Source: Cohnella phaseoli (GTDB lineage: Bacteria > Bacillota > Bacilli > Paenibacillales > Paenibacillaceae). Taken from it: a stretch of 64,000 nt of DNA. The stretch covers positions 124,001 through 188,000 of the forward strand of contig NZ_QRDZ01000007.1 in assembly GCF_003386235.1 (NCBI RefSeq), written 5' to 3'. This document shows, one piece after another, positions 25,996-34,364 of the stretch. The notes beneath the pieces are model-generated. The model was not told the DNA's origin, searched no databases, and saw nothing but the letters and a program-made list of their open reading frames with translations. Each line of letters begins with the position of its first letter. Position 1 is the first letter of the stretch. The position numbers were made by a program, and so were the translations under genes.

Positions 25996-26045
25996 AGTGG
26001 GGTGTCTCAAAGGTCACCTTTTTATGTCCTTTGAGACACCCCACT
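25996..26045. repeat. Perfect 18-bp inverted repeat (hairpin), possible IS end or MITE relic
   Basis: AGTGGGGTGTCTCAAAGG and CCTTTGAGACACCCCACT flank a 14-base loop containing CCTTTTTATG. The outer sequence GGGGTGTCTCAAA resembles ends of IS1182-type elements, and an IS1182-family relic lies 2.4 kb away. No transposase lies next to it. Confidence 0.6.
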
Positions 26046-26090
26046 CTGGTTATTTGAATCATACTCTTTTGCTATACACAATGTTCCTAA

Positions 26091-26183
26091 ATTTTTGCAT
26101 GTGTATTGATAAACGGAACGTTAACCGCAACAGTAATTTATAGTGCTATTGAAAAGCCATTGATGAGAATGGGGAAGAATTAA
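26091..26183 (+). pseudogene. C-terminal relic of an acyltransferase-3 gene (plus strand)
   Basis: The frame reads VLINGTLTATVIYSAIEKPL, then MRMGKN and a stop. This resembles the last membrane helix and the E-K/R-P-F/L-M-R-x-GK end of OafA-type acyltransferases. A stop lies just before, so only the tail remains. It faces an intact acyltransferase gene on the other strand, whose own end reads YHFVEKPMIKS. Short fragment, so the call is tentative. Confidence 0.45.
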
Positions 26184-26226
26184 AGTAATCTATCACTGAA
26201 ATATAGCGATGTTTCACTTTTTAGTT

Positions 26227-27654
26227 TTATTTATTATTTAGATTGCATACGACTAATTCTGACGAATTACTCCCGGACGCCGCTATCTTAAAGGTAACTA
26301 CCGCTTTGTTAAAATCGTTTACTGATATGCTATGAGAATTTGTATTTACCCAAACCGACTTTGGGTTCTCCCCTTTTTGACTAGAAGTAACCAGATAATT
26401 TTCGACATCAGATTTTTCGTTCCATTTTAAGTGGATTATTTGATTTTCAATTGAACATTGCAGGTCATAATCAAAGGTATCATCAGTTCTAGCTGTTAAA
26501 TTGAAATACAGAAATAAACCTATAATGCTAACAATTATTAATTTATATCCAAACCTTCTCTTTATCCCTGTCTCTATATCTCCATTTTTTTCTCTTCTAG
26601 CGGATTTAATCATTGGTTTTTCAACAAAATGATAGGTTACTGTTGAAATCAAAATAGTAAAGATCATCAAGATAATCATTGTTATAAAATTACTTTCTAA
26701 CTTCATATTAGAATTAATTAAACCATAAGACGTGAAAACTATTGGATGTAGTAGATACAATGAATAAGATATTTCTCCAAAATAATCCAAAACTGTTTTC
26801 AAATGATTTTCTTTTATTGTAATATTCATTGCACTTATTACCATAGAAAAAATAGCTATTGATAACACTATTTTACCCATCCCTGTAACATAGTTTATTT
26901 GATCTTCACCGTTTATCGGAAAAAAAATAAAAATCAATACTGAAGCTATAAAAATCAACTTCGATATCCATATTTCCCCTATTTTTTTATTTGCATACAA
27001 CCAGCCAATTATCAAGCCCCCAATAAACAAATACATTTGATTTAATGGACTAATAAAATCAGTCCATTGAACCGCTAAACTCAGTTGGTCATTAATTAGA
27101 CTAGTAGAAAAATATCCAGTCAAAATTAAAGACAATCCAAAAAAGGTTATCAAATAATATACTGACTTCCTTGACATTATTAGAATTAAAGGTAATGCTG
27201 AATAGAACACCAATTCGTTACCAATTGACCATGCTCCAGTTGCAATATAACCATCATGGTCAAACCAGCTAAATAATAGCGAATAATTATAAAACAAATC
27301 ATTAAGTTTTGGTAAAAATAAAGTGTTGCTATAAATCAAGCTCGTTAGTTCATTAACTATTAATGTTAAGGTTGTTGCTAAATAAAATAATGGCACTATT
27401 CTATATAATCTTTTAACAGCAAAACTTTTTAATAAAGTACTAGTTACTTTTTGATTCATATAAACAAGAGCCAAACTAACTCCGCTAATTAGATAAAAAG
27501 CTGAAACAGCGTATATTCCTAATCTATTATTTATTTCATTTAGGGGGTATAAATAATTAACTCCAATCCACCCAGAGAAGTGGTAGACCATAACTAATAT
27601 AGCCATAATACCTCTTAGGTGGTCTAGCGAGCTTACTCTCTGAGCCTTATCCAT
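26227..27654 (-). CDS. Acyltransferase 3 family membrane protein with extra C-terminal domain
   Basis: Polytopic membrane acyltransferase (475 aa). The signature SLDHLRGIMAILVMVYHFSG is at the N-terminus, about ten membrane helices follow, and the usual end YHFVEKPMIKSARR is at about residue 365. After one more helix there is an extracytoplasmic domain of about 80 residues (HLKWNEKSDVENYLVTSSQK pattern) resembling a fibronectin-III fold. The ATG at 27654 has GGAGG eleven bases upstream; the earlier TTG at 27672 covers that site. The gene is markedly AT-rich compared with neighbours and lies among IS relics, which suggests horizontal transfer. Substrate unknown. Confidence 0.85.
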   Translation of the reverse strand: MDKAQRVSSLDHLRGIMAILVMVYHFSGWIGVNYLYPLNEINNRLGIYAVSAFYLISGVSLALVYMNQKVTSTLLKSFAVKRLYRIVPLFYLATTLTLIVNELTSLIYSNTLFLPKLNDLFYNYSLLFSWFDHDGYIATGAWSIGNELVFYSALPLILIMSRKSVYYLITFFGLSLILTGYFSTSLINDQLSLAVQWTDFISPLNQMYLFIGGLIIGWLYANKKIGEIWISKLIFIASVLIFIFFPINGEDQINYVTGMGKIVLSIAIFSMVISAMNITIKENHLKTVLDYFGEISYSLYLLHPIVFTSYGLINSNMKLESNFITMIILMIFTILISTVTYHFVEKPMIKSARREKNGDIETGIKRRFGYKLIIVSIIGLFLYFNLTARTDDTFDYDLQCSIENQIIHLKWNEKSDVENYLVTSSQKGENPKSVWVNTNSHSISVNDFNKAVVTFKIAASGSNSSELVVCNLNNK

Positions 27655-28389
27655 AGATATTTCAACCTCCAACTAATTCACTTCAGAGTACCCTACCTAA
27701 TAAAAAGATTAAAGTCTATTCTTTTACTTACCGGGGACCATGACGTAGTTACAAGACCATTTGCATCATTACAATTCTGACTGCTAATCAGATAACGTGC
27801 AGTTGTTTCGAGCAGTTCCCGCGCCGTTTAACCTGTCAAAACTTGTGGTTGGGGTAATAACTGTCGCTTCAGCAGAACTGTTATACTCGTGTAACTCTCC
27901 ACATTTTGAAGATTCTGAAACGTAGTTCTGTCCGACACGATGGATTGTTACTCCTGCATTCTGAAAACACCTACGAATTTGTATCTGTACGTATGATTTT
28001 TCCTTACCATCTCTAGCTGCGGTTTCTTTGCTGTAAGCGATTGACCAAAATAGCGCTGACACAACCAGTAGAAGCGTTTACTGGGCGAAAGTTCGGATAC
28101 TTCCACAAGGCTATTCGAAATCCTAACCAAATCGATTCCTGCCAAGGATTCGAGCAAGCATATCTTGCCGTAGTTGCCTCCTACTATCTTCATTCCCCGG
28201 ATACTCGCATTAATTGGAGCGAAGAGCCGATACTCTTCAGGTGGAAGAGGAAAGAAGAGTGTTCCAGCCTTCCCTCCCATTGCCGCCTTTACGACCTCAA
28301 ACCCGGAGTGTCATCTGTTATGCCGGCGCTTTTTGCTACAAGCCATGACGTTAAATATGCCCGTCAGAGTTTGCGTCTTTTGTACAATA
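27655..28389. other. Decayed stretch with no recognisable intact gene
   Basis: Overlapping open frames exist on both strands, for example minus 27948-28280 (ICLLESLAGIDLVRISNSLV). They lack convincing ribosome binding sites and overlap each other. In the minus frame near 27780-27930 the sequence SITVLLKRQLLPQPQVLTG is interrupted by stops. This could be the tail of a transposase, but I cannot name it. It is best read as mobile-element debris. Confidence 0.4.
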
Positions 28390-29080
28390 TAAGCTGCTCT
28401 TTAACGGCTGCTTGTTCGGTATACGTTCGGAACGGCAATTGGAGTTGGAGGTTCACGCCAACATTGCATGTCGTTGGTTTTAAGGTCTTGGTCCCACTGA
28501 CCGTGTCCTAGACCACAGTACGGTAAGTTACTTCCGAGAGCGCCTTCATGAAGGGGATGTGCTGCAGAAAGTATTCGACGAGGTCGTTCTTCTAGCTATC
28601 AAGCATCGTCTGGTTGCGGGGCGGGTGCTTATTACGGATTCTACGCATCTGAAAGCCAGTGCCAAGAAGCGAAATTCTCCAAAGAGCAAGTGACGCAAAG
28701 TACAAAAGCTTACGTAAATGAACTAGATCAGATCGTGAGGCACATGGAGTAAGCCCTGAAGCCCCAGAAGGGGTGGAAGAACAAAAGGAGATCAAAGTGA
28801 GCACAACCGACCCGGACAGCGGTTATATGCTACGTGACGGCAAGCCGGAAGGGTTCTTCTATTTGGATCATCCAACGGACAACCACAAGTATAACATCAT
28901 CACCGTTGTACATATTACATATGGCAACGTCCATGATTACATTCCCTACATCGAGCGATTGGAGCATAAGTTCGAATCGAGCATAACCTTCGCATTCAAT
29001 GCAGGTTACAACACGTCGAACATTTGCAAGAGCTCCATGATAGGCAGAAGGTCGTTTATGCCTGTGAAGGACTAATCTCA
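28390..29080 (+). pseudogene. IS1182-family transposase relic
   Basis: Broken plus-strand frames spell successive parts of an IS1182-type DDE transposase: LFGIRSERQLELEVHANIAC, then after a stop DRVLDHSTVSYFRERLHEGD, then LITDSTHLKASAKKR. After a frameshift and stops come KVSTTDPDSGYMLRDGKPEG, FFYLDHPTDNHKYNIITVVH and FNAGYNTSNICKS. Several stops and at least two frameshifts are present, and both ends are missing. It does not encode an active protein. Confidence 0.85.
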
Positions 29081-29344
29081 ATAATGGCGTTTCAAAAGGG
29101 GATCGTCAATTCAACCGATCCCCAGCATCGTGGCGGGTGACTAATGCTTAAGGAATGCACCGGTCGCGCAATTATTGTGATCACGAGTCATGTCTGGCAT
29201 GAGAGTAATGAATAGGTGAGTACCAACAGCAGAAACAGGTTGGGCAAATATTTGGAGCAACTAAGTTTCCAAACTATAAAGCAAAGCTTTTGCGGATGCC
29301 AATGAGCCCCCCCGATAACCAATATCTGTCAGAATAACATCAAG
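29081..29344. other. Gene-free stretch between the IS relic and the metK terminator region
   Basis: No gene seen. It holds an 8-bp hairpin GGGGATCG/CGATCCCC (29098-29105, 29116-29123) without a T run. Probably further element debris. Confidence 0.35.
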
Positions 29345-29400
29345 AAGATCGCCAAAATCCTAGCTAAGATGAAAGGATATTGGCGATCTTTTTCTTTTTA
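29345..29400 (+). terminator. Strong plus-strand terminator facing metK
   Basis: AAGATCGCCAA and TTGGCGATCTT form the outer stem and ATCCT/AGGAT continues it, followed by TTTTTCTTTTT on the plus strand. It would stop plus-strand transcription from the IS relic before it runs antisense into metK. Confidence 0.8.
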
Positions 29401-29499
29401 TGCTGAAGCTGCTTTTTATTGGGGTATGGTCAAGATCCCAAATCTGCTATGAAAACCTACTTTGCCAAGTTTTCCGCTAAAACGGAAGCCTGAGATATA

Positions 29500-30702
29500 T
29501 TACGCCAAAGCCCCTTGCTTCAAAGCCTCGACACGGTCCAGACGCTCCCAAGGGAGATCGACGTCTGTGCGGCCGAAGTGGCCATATGCAGCCGTCTGGC
29601 GGTAGATAGGACGACGCAGATCAAGCATCTTAATGATGCCAGCCGGGCGAAGATCGAAGTTGCTCTTGATCAACTCGACCAGCTTCTCTTCTGCAATCTT
29701 GCCTGTGCCGTATGTGTCGACATTAATGGAAACCGGGCTAGCTACACCGATGGCATAAGCAAGCTGGATTTCGCACTTGTCGGCAAGACCTGCCGCAACG
29801 ATGTTCTTAGCCACGTAGCGGGCCGCGTAAGCTGCGGAACGGTCGACCTTGGTCGGATCCTTGCCGGAGAACGCGCCACCGCCGTGACGAGCGTAGCCGC
29901 CGTAAGTATCTACGATAATTTTGCGCCCCGTAAGTCCTGCATCGCCTTGAGGACCGCCGATGACGAAACGCCCTGTTGGGTTGATGAAAAACTTCGAGTC
30001 GGCATCCAGCCACTCTGCCGGAACTTCCGGATAGATGATGTGCTCGCGAATATCTTGCTGGATTTGCTCCAGACTAATGTCTTCGGCGTGCTGAGTGGAG
30101 ACAACGATCGTGTCGACTCGTACCGGCTTGCCGTCCTCGTATTGAACTGTAACTTGCGTTTTGCCGTCCGGACGCAGGTAAGCAAGCTTGCCATCCTTGC
30201 GAACTTCCGACAAACGACGAGACAGACGATGAGCCAAGGCGATCGGCAAAGGCATCAGTTCAGGAGTCTCATTCGTCGCAAAACCGAACATCAAGCCCTG
30301 ATCGCCCGCACCGATGTCTTCATTCTCTTGTTGAACGTCTTTACCGTCACGCGACTCAAGAGCGGCATTAACCCCTTGAGCTATATCTGCGGACTGTTCG
30401 TTCAGCGAAGTCAACACTGCACAAGTGCTGGAATCAAAGCCATATTTCGCGCGTGTATATCCAATCTCCTTGATCGTGCGACGCGCAATGGAGGAAATAT
30501 CGATAAAATCGGCTTTACTGCTGATCTCGCCGATCACGAGAACAAGTCCTGTCGCTACAGAAACCTCACAAGCTACGCGTGCATAAGGGTCCGCTTCCAA
30601 GAATGCGTCCAACACCGCGTCGGAAATTTGGTCGCAAATTTTATCCGGATGGCCTTCCGTGACCGATTCGGATGTGAAGAGATGCCTGCCTTTAATCGAC
30701 AA
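29500..30702 (-). CDS. metK: S-adenosylmethionine synthetase
   Basis: Makes S-adenosylmethionine from ATP and methionine (400 aa, the normal length). The motifs [32 protein letters not shown] and [20 protein letters not shown] are intact. The start is TTG at 30702, with GGAGG nine bases upstream; the frame extends to 30735 but without a site. No S-box (SAM) riboswitch was recognised in the leader, unlike metK of many Bacilli. Instead there is a good sigma-A promoter and a small hairpin. Confidence 0.98.
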   Translation of the reverse strand: MSIKGRHLFTSESVTEGHPDKICDQISDAVLDAFLEADPYARVACEVSVATGLVLVIGEISSKADFIDISSIARRTIKEIGYTRAKYGFDSSTCAVLTSLNEQSADIAQGVNAALESRDGKDVQQENEDIGAGDQGLMFGFATNETPELMPLPIALAHRLSRRLSEVRKDGKLAYLRPDGKTQVTVQYEDGKPVRVDTIVVSTQHAEDISLEQIQQDIREHIIYPEVPAEWLDADSKFFINPTGRFVIGGPQGDAGLTGRKIIVDTYGGYARHGGGAFSGKDPTKVDRSAAYAARYVAKNIVAAGLADKCEIQLAYAIGVASPVSINVDTYGTGKIAEEKLVELIKSNFDLRPAGIIKMLDLRRPIYRQTAAYGHFGRTDVDLPWERLDRVEALKQGALA

Positions 30703-30735
30703 ATTCTCCAACCTCCACATATATATAAAAATCAA

Positions 30736-30755
30736 CCTTTCCCAATTGGAAAAGG
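30736..30755 (-). other. Hairpin with T run in the metK leader
   Basis: On the minus strand CCTTTTCC and GGGAAAGG pair (one G-T) around AATT, followed by TTGATTTTTA. It lies between the promoter and the TTG start, so it could act as a weak attenuator or as an mRNA-stabilising 5' stem. Confidence 0.4.
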
Positions 30756-30782
30756 CTGTTAGGAATAAACCTTCGATAAATA

Positions 30783-30811
30783 ATGATACCGGAAGCGTCG
30801 AGTCGTGTCAA
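30783..30811 (-). promoter_or_regulatory. Sigma-A promoter of metK
   Basis: Minus strand TTGACA (30806-30811), 17 bases, TATCAT (30783-30788). The -35 element is perfect and the -10 has one mismatch. The leader to the TTG start is about 75 nt. Confidence 0.8.
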
Positions 30812-30848
30812 TAAAACACACGCCCAACTTTGCCAGTCCAGACATGAC

Positions 30849-31115
30849 TTACAGAAGCGTCTGCTGAGCTTGTTGAACAAGACGTTTCGTAATTCCGCCT
30901 CCTAGAGATCCCGCTTCCCTTGAAGGCAAGTTACCAAGATAAGCTTGCCCGAATCCGGCTGCTCCTACGCTTCCCAATTCTCCCGCAAATTCCGTATCGA
31001 AGCCTTCCCCCTGCTGACCGATCTGAACGCCAAGCTCGGATGCGATTTCGTACTTCATTTGGTTGATCGCGTTCTTGCACTCCGGTACGACAAGCCTGTT
31101 GCTCCTTCTGGCCAT
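30849..31115 (-). CDS. Alpha/beta-type small acid-soluble spore protein
   Basis: DNA-coating spore protein (88 aa). The family motif [20 protein letters not shown] and the germination protease site region ([13 protein letters not shown]) are seen. The C-terminal helix motif [20 protein letters not shown] is also present. GGAGG lies before the ATG at 31115; the open frame to 31172 is longer than the family. A forespore sigma-G-like -10 element (CATAATA, minus strand, 31146-31152) lies upstream, though its -35 is poor. It marks the organism as a spore former. Confidence 0.93.
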   Translation of the reverse strand: MARRSNRLVVPECKNAINQMKYEIASELGVQIGQQGEGFDTEFAGELGSVGAAGFGQAYLGNLPSREAGSLGGGITKRLVQQAQQTLL

Positions 31116-31183
31116 GATCCATTCCTCCTTGAAAGTTGATGCAGTTATTATGGCTCGACTGCACCTCTTCAAGGCGTATTACA

Positions 31184-32068
31184 TTATGGATGGTCGGGGA
31201 AAATGTAGGAGGCGGTATGCTCCGACAGATAATCCCGTAAAGCCTCTCTCCATGGTCTAAGAGGTGTAAATCCTGCTTTTATCAGCGCCTGTTGACCGAG
31301 CACAGAATAGGCTGGACGGGGCGCAGGACGTGGAAATTGTTCTGTAGAGCAAGGATGTATAACTGCCGAACTTATTCCAGCATCTTCAAAAATCGCTTTG
31401 GCAAACTCGAACCAGGAACAGTTTCCTGAATTGGAGGCATGGTAAATGCCGTATTTCTCCGATTGAACCAGTTCGATAATAAAATTAGCCAAATCATATG
31501 TGTACGTTGGCGAGCCAATCTGATCGTCCACGACCATCAGTTCCTTTTTGCTTTTTGCAAGCTGCAGCATAGTCTGCACGAAGTTCCGGCCATATTTTCC
31601 ATACACCCATGATGTACGTACAACAAAACATTTCGAGGATAGCTCTAACGCATTGCGTTCACCTTCCAACTTGGAGGCTCCGTATACAGATTGAGGAGCT
31701 GTTGGATGACTTTCGGGATAAGGCTCCTTCCCCGATCCATCGAATACATAATCCGTACTGATATAGCAGAACTTAGCTCCAACTGCCTCTGCTGCTTTTG
31801 CCATATTTCGCGTACCTTCCACATTAACCGCCCAGGCCGCTTCCGGTTTGGATTCCGCTTGATCAACCGCCGTGTAGGCAGCGGCGTGAACAATGAAGTC
31901 CGGTTTTATTATCGCGCATAACGCCTGGCAGCTTTCGTAATCCGTAATGTCCAGCTCGGATCGATTCTTGCCAATAATCTCGATGCCGTCATGGTCCATA
32001 TGAACAAACTCTTGCCCCAACTGTCCGCCTGCACCGGTCACCAGAAGATTTAGTTTTCGTTCGCTCAT
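31184..32068 (-). CDS. rfbD: dTDP-4-dehydrorhamnose reductase
   Basis: Last step of dTDP-L-rhamnose synthesis (RmlD, 294 aa), a NADPH-dependent SDR. Rossmann motif LLVTGAGGQLGQEF, catalytic YGASKLEGE with STDYVFDG, and a C-terminal RPAYSVLG segment are typical. The ATG at 32068 overlaps the rfbB stop codon (ATGA), so translation is coupled. L-rhamnose is a common backbone sugar of S-layer glycans in this bacterial group. Confidence 0.96.
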   Translation of the reverse strand: MSERKLNLLVTGAGGQLGQEFVHMDHDGIEIIGKNRSELDITDYESCQALCAIIKPDFIVHAAAYTAVDQAESKPEAAWAVNVEGTRNMAKAAEAVGAKFCYISTDYVFDGSGKEPYPESHPTAPQSVYGASKLEGERNALELSSKCFVVRTSWVYGKYGRNFVQTMLQLAKSKKELMVVDDQIGSPTYTYDLANFIIELVQSEKYGIYHASNSGNCSWFEFAKAIFEDAGISSAVIHPCSTEQFPRPAPRPAYSVLGQQALIKAGFTPLRPWREALRDYLSEHTASYIFPDHP

Positions 32069-33045
32069 TGCCGATATGCTCCGGAAGCGATTCTGTTGAT
32101 CCAATCTTCATGCTGCAAATACCATTCGATCGTTTTTTTGATCCCGGATTCGTAATCATACTGCGGCTTCCACCCAAGCTCACGACGGATTTTGGAAGCA
32201 TCTATAGCGTATCTCCTATCATGCCCCAACCGGTCGTCCACGAACTGAATAAGCGTCTCCGGCTTGCCCAGCTCCTTCAAAATCGTTCTTACAACCTGAA
32301 GATTCGTTCGTTCGTTATTACCGCCGATATTGTACACTTCGCCTTTTTTACCATTATGCAGAACCAGATCGATGGCACGGCAGTGGTCCTCCACGTACAA
32401 CCAATCCCTTACATTCAATCCGTCTCCATATACGGGCAAATGCCGATCCCGCAATGCTTTAGTAATTATGAGTGGGATTAACTTTTCCGGGAATTGAAAA
32501 GGTCCATAATTATTGGAGCAACGAGTAATATTGACATGCATCCCGTATGTTTCGTGATAGGCTCGAACGAGGAGATCCGCTCCCGCTTTGCTGGCTGAAT
32601 ACGGACTATTGGGGGCGAGCGGCGTCTCTTCGGAAAATAGCCCGTCGTCTCCTAGTGTACCGTACACTTCATCCGTTGAAATTTGTATGAACCTCGGAAC
32701 GTTATATTTTCTCGCTAAGTTGAGCAGCACCTGAGTTCCCGTCACGTTCGTTCTGACGAACACCCCCGGATCGACTATACTGCGATCGACATGCGATTCT
32801 GCAGCAAAGTTAACAATTGCATCGAACCCTTCAGCGACGATCGGCTCCATCATTACCGTATCGGAAATATCAGCCTTCACGAAGCGATAGTCAGAGCCTT
32901 CCGTCAGCCCCTGCAAGTTATCCAAGTTTCCCGCATAAGTAAGCAGATCGACGTTGACCAACTGATACTGCTGATAGTTCCTTCTCATACATTGAACGAA
33001 ATTACTGCCGATAAAACCGGCTCCGCCTGTAACAAGCAATTTCAT
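32065..33045 (-). CDS. rfbB: dTDP-glucose 4,6-dehydratase
   Basis: Second step of dTDP-L-rhamnose synthesis (RmlB, 326 aa). Motifs: KLLVTGGAGFIGSNFVQ, STDEVYGTLG, and the catalytic YSASKAGADLLVRAYHETYG. The ATG at 33045 with GAGGGTGG upstream is preferred over an in-frame GTG at 33054. It follows rfbC by 12 bp and overlaps rfbD by 4 bp. Confidence 0.97.
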   Translation of the reverse strand: MKLLVTGGAGFIGSNFVQCMRRNYQQYQLVNVDLLTYAGNLDNLQGLTEGSDYRFVKADISDTVMMEPIVAEGFDAIVNFAAESHVDRSIVDPGVFVRTNVTGTQVLLNLARKYNVPRFIQISTDEVYGTLGDDGLFSEETPLAPNSPYSASKAGADLLVRAYHETYGMHVNITRCSNNYGPFQFPEKLIPLIITKALRDRHLPVYGDGLNVRDWLYVEDHCRAIDLVLHNGKKGEVYNIGGNNERTNLQVVRTILKELGKPETLIQFVDDRLGHDRRYAIDASKIRRELGWKPQYDYESGIKKTIEWYLQHEDWINRIASGAYRQ

Positions 33046-33057
33046 GCTGACCACCCT

Positions 33058-33609
33058 CTAGTACTTAAAATTATGCTCCGCTTTCGCTAAAACCGGATGT
33101 CCGGCATCCTTATCCGAGAGAATTGGCTGTGTTGTTGGCCACTTAATTCCAATCGCAGGGTCATTCCACAGAATTCCTCTGTCATGCTCCTTGGAATACA
33201 GCCGATCTACCTTGTACTGCACTTCGGTATTCGGAACCAACGTGCAGAAGCCGTGAGCAAACCCTGTTGGAACAAATAATTGCCTTTTGTTGTCGGCAGA
33301 CAGCTCGAAGCCTTCCCATTGTCCATATGTCGGAGAGCCTTGGCGAATGTCAACCACGACATCGTAGATGACCCCTGCTGTAACTCTGACCAGCTTGCTT
33401 TGTGCTTCCGGTTTGAGCTGATAGTGAAGCCCTCTGATCACTCCTGCTTCCTTGGATAAGGAATGGTTGTCTTGAACGAATACCTGCGGAAGTCCGACTT
33501 TTGCATATCGTATTGCCTGATAGCTCTCCAAAAAATAACCGCGTGCATCCTTGAAAACTCCCGGCTCGATCAACTTTACCCCTGCCAGCCTGCCCTCCGT
33601 AACCTTCAC
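33058..33609 (-). CDS. rfbC: dTDP-4-dehydrorhamnose 3,5-epimerase
   Basis: RmlC epimerase (183 aa, cupin fold). Motifs: FKDARGYFLESY, VIRGLHYQL with the catalytic His, and FVPTGFAHGFCTL. The start is GTG at 33609, with GGGTGAT close upstream. It is first of rfbC-rfbB-rfbD. The thymidylyltransferase gene rfbA, first in the pathway, is not in this window. A terminator upstream (33692-33726) separates it from the glycan operon, so it should have its own promoter. Confidence 0.95.
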   Translation of the reverse strand: MKVTEGRLAGVKLIEPGVFKDARGYFLESYQAIRYAKVGLPQVFVQDNHSLSKEAGVIRGLHYQLKPEAQSKLVRVTAGVIYDVVVDIRQGSPTYGQWEGFELSADNKRQLFVPTGFAHGFCTLVPNTEVQYKVDRLYSKEHDRGILWNDPAIGIKWPTTQPILSDKDAGHPVLAKAEHNFKY

Positions 33610-33691
33610 ATGATCACCCGTATCGGATAGTTGCCGTAAGTCGGCATTCTATAGGGTATTCATATCCAGCAGCTTCGTTATGGGTTTCCAA

Positions 33692-33726
33692 GTATAAAAA
33701 AACTGCCCTCCTTGTAGGAGTGGCAG
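33692..33726 (-). terminator. Terminator after the 33753 gene
   Basis: On the minus strand CTGCC-CTCCT pairs with AGGAG-GGCAG around ACA with a one-base bulge, followed by seven T. It separates the glycan operon from rfbCBD. Confidence 0.85.
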
Positions 33727-33752
33727 CTTTAATTATGAAAATGGCATGAGAA

Positions 33753-34247
33753 CTATTGTTGAAGCTTGTACCCCCCCCGAACGAGCACGATAAGCCCTTT
33801 GCCTTGCTTAGGATCAGCCTCAACTCCTCTTTCCCCTCTCGGGTTAAGAATGAGATGATTGTTCCCGACGGGCTTGCCCGGCTTAATATCCGTACCGTCC
33901 GTTAAATCCGACAGCCCATTCGCATCCGAGCTATAGGCAATAGCCTTACCCGAACGAACTATCATCTCGCCACCATCTCCAACAATGAGCTTCGATCCCC
34001 AGGGCACTGTAACGACCTCTAACTCCGACGATGCGGCTCCGCTTCCGGAGCCCACCTTCTCTAGCTCTTGCTTAACGAGCTTGGCAACCGTTGCATCCAC
34101 ATACGCTTTCGTGACAATTGGATCGTCGACTGAGCCAGGGGTAGAACCGCCGTCCGCCTCGGCAGTCGATATGGCGCCTGCCGTGCCGATCGTCGCTGCC
34201 AGTATGACCGTCGCCCCACATACCGCCCATTTCTTCGGTGTCTGCAA
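33753..34247 (-). CDS. Small exported protein of unknown function
   Basis: Protein of 164 aa with a signal peptide or N-terminal anchor (KKWAVCGATVILAATIGTAG). A short helix (YVDATVAKLVKQELEKV) follows, then a beta-rich domain with VPWGSKLIVGDGGEMIVRSG and DIKPGKPVGNNHLILNPRGE. I do not know a named function; the domain has a compact, Gly-rich pattern. The start is TTG at 34247 with GGGAG nine bases upstream. An ATG at 34254 is in another frame. A good terminator follows. It lies between the glycan operon and rfbC. Confidence 0.75.
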   Translation of the reverse strand: MQTPKKWAVCGATVILAATIGTAGAISTAEADGGSTPGSVDDPIVTKAYVDATVAKLVKQELEKVGSGSGAASSELEVVTVPWGSKLIVGDGGEMIVRSGKAIAYSSDANGLSDLTDGTDIKPGKPVGNNHLILNPRGERGVEADPKQGKGLIVLVRGGYKLQQ

Positions 34248-34364
34248 GTTTCATCTCTCCCGTTTCGACAAGTTCTATCCATTTGTACGCATTATGGTAC
34301 TGAGAAGTTGCGGTTTATTAACATTAACTCGAACCTAAGGATTAACTACTCAACACGAGGATCG

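Noticed and set aside
29515..30762. 415-codon plus-strand frame antisense to metK
   Set aside because: MetK motifs on the other strand are complete; the antisense frame has no recognisable pattern.
30703..30850. SAM riboswitch before metK
   Set aside because: The conserved S-box sequence could not be found in this leader, which is too short after the promoter.
34072..34282. Alternative frames with ATG starts at the 5' end of the 33753 gene
   Set aside because: They encode low-complexity Gly/Arg/His sequence; the TTG-started frame has a signal peptide and a better-spaced ribosome binding site.
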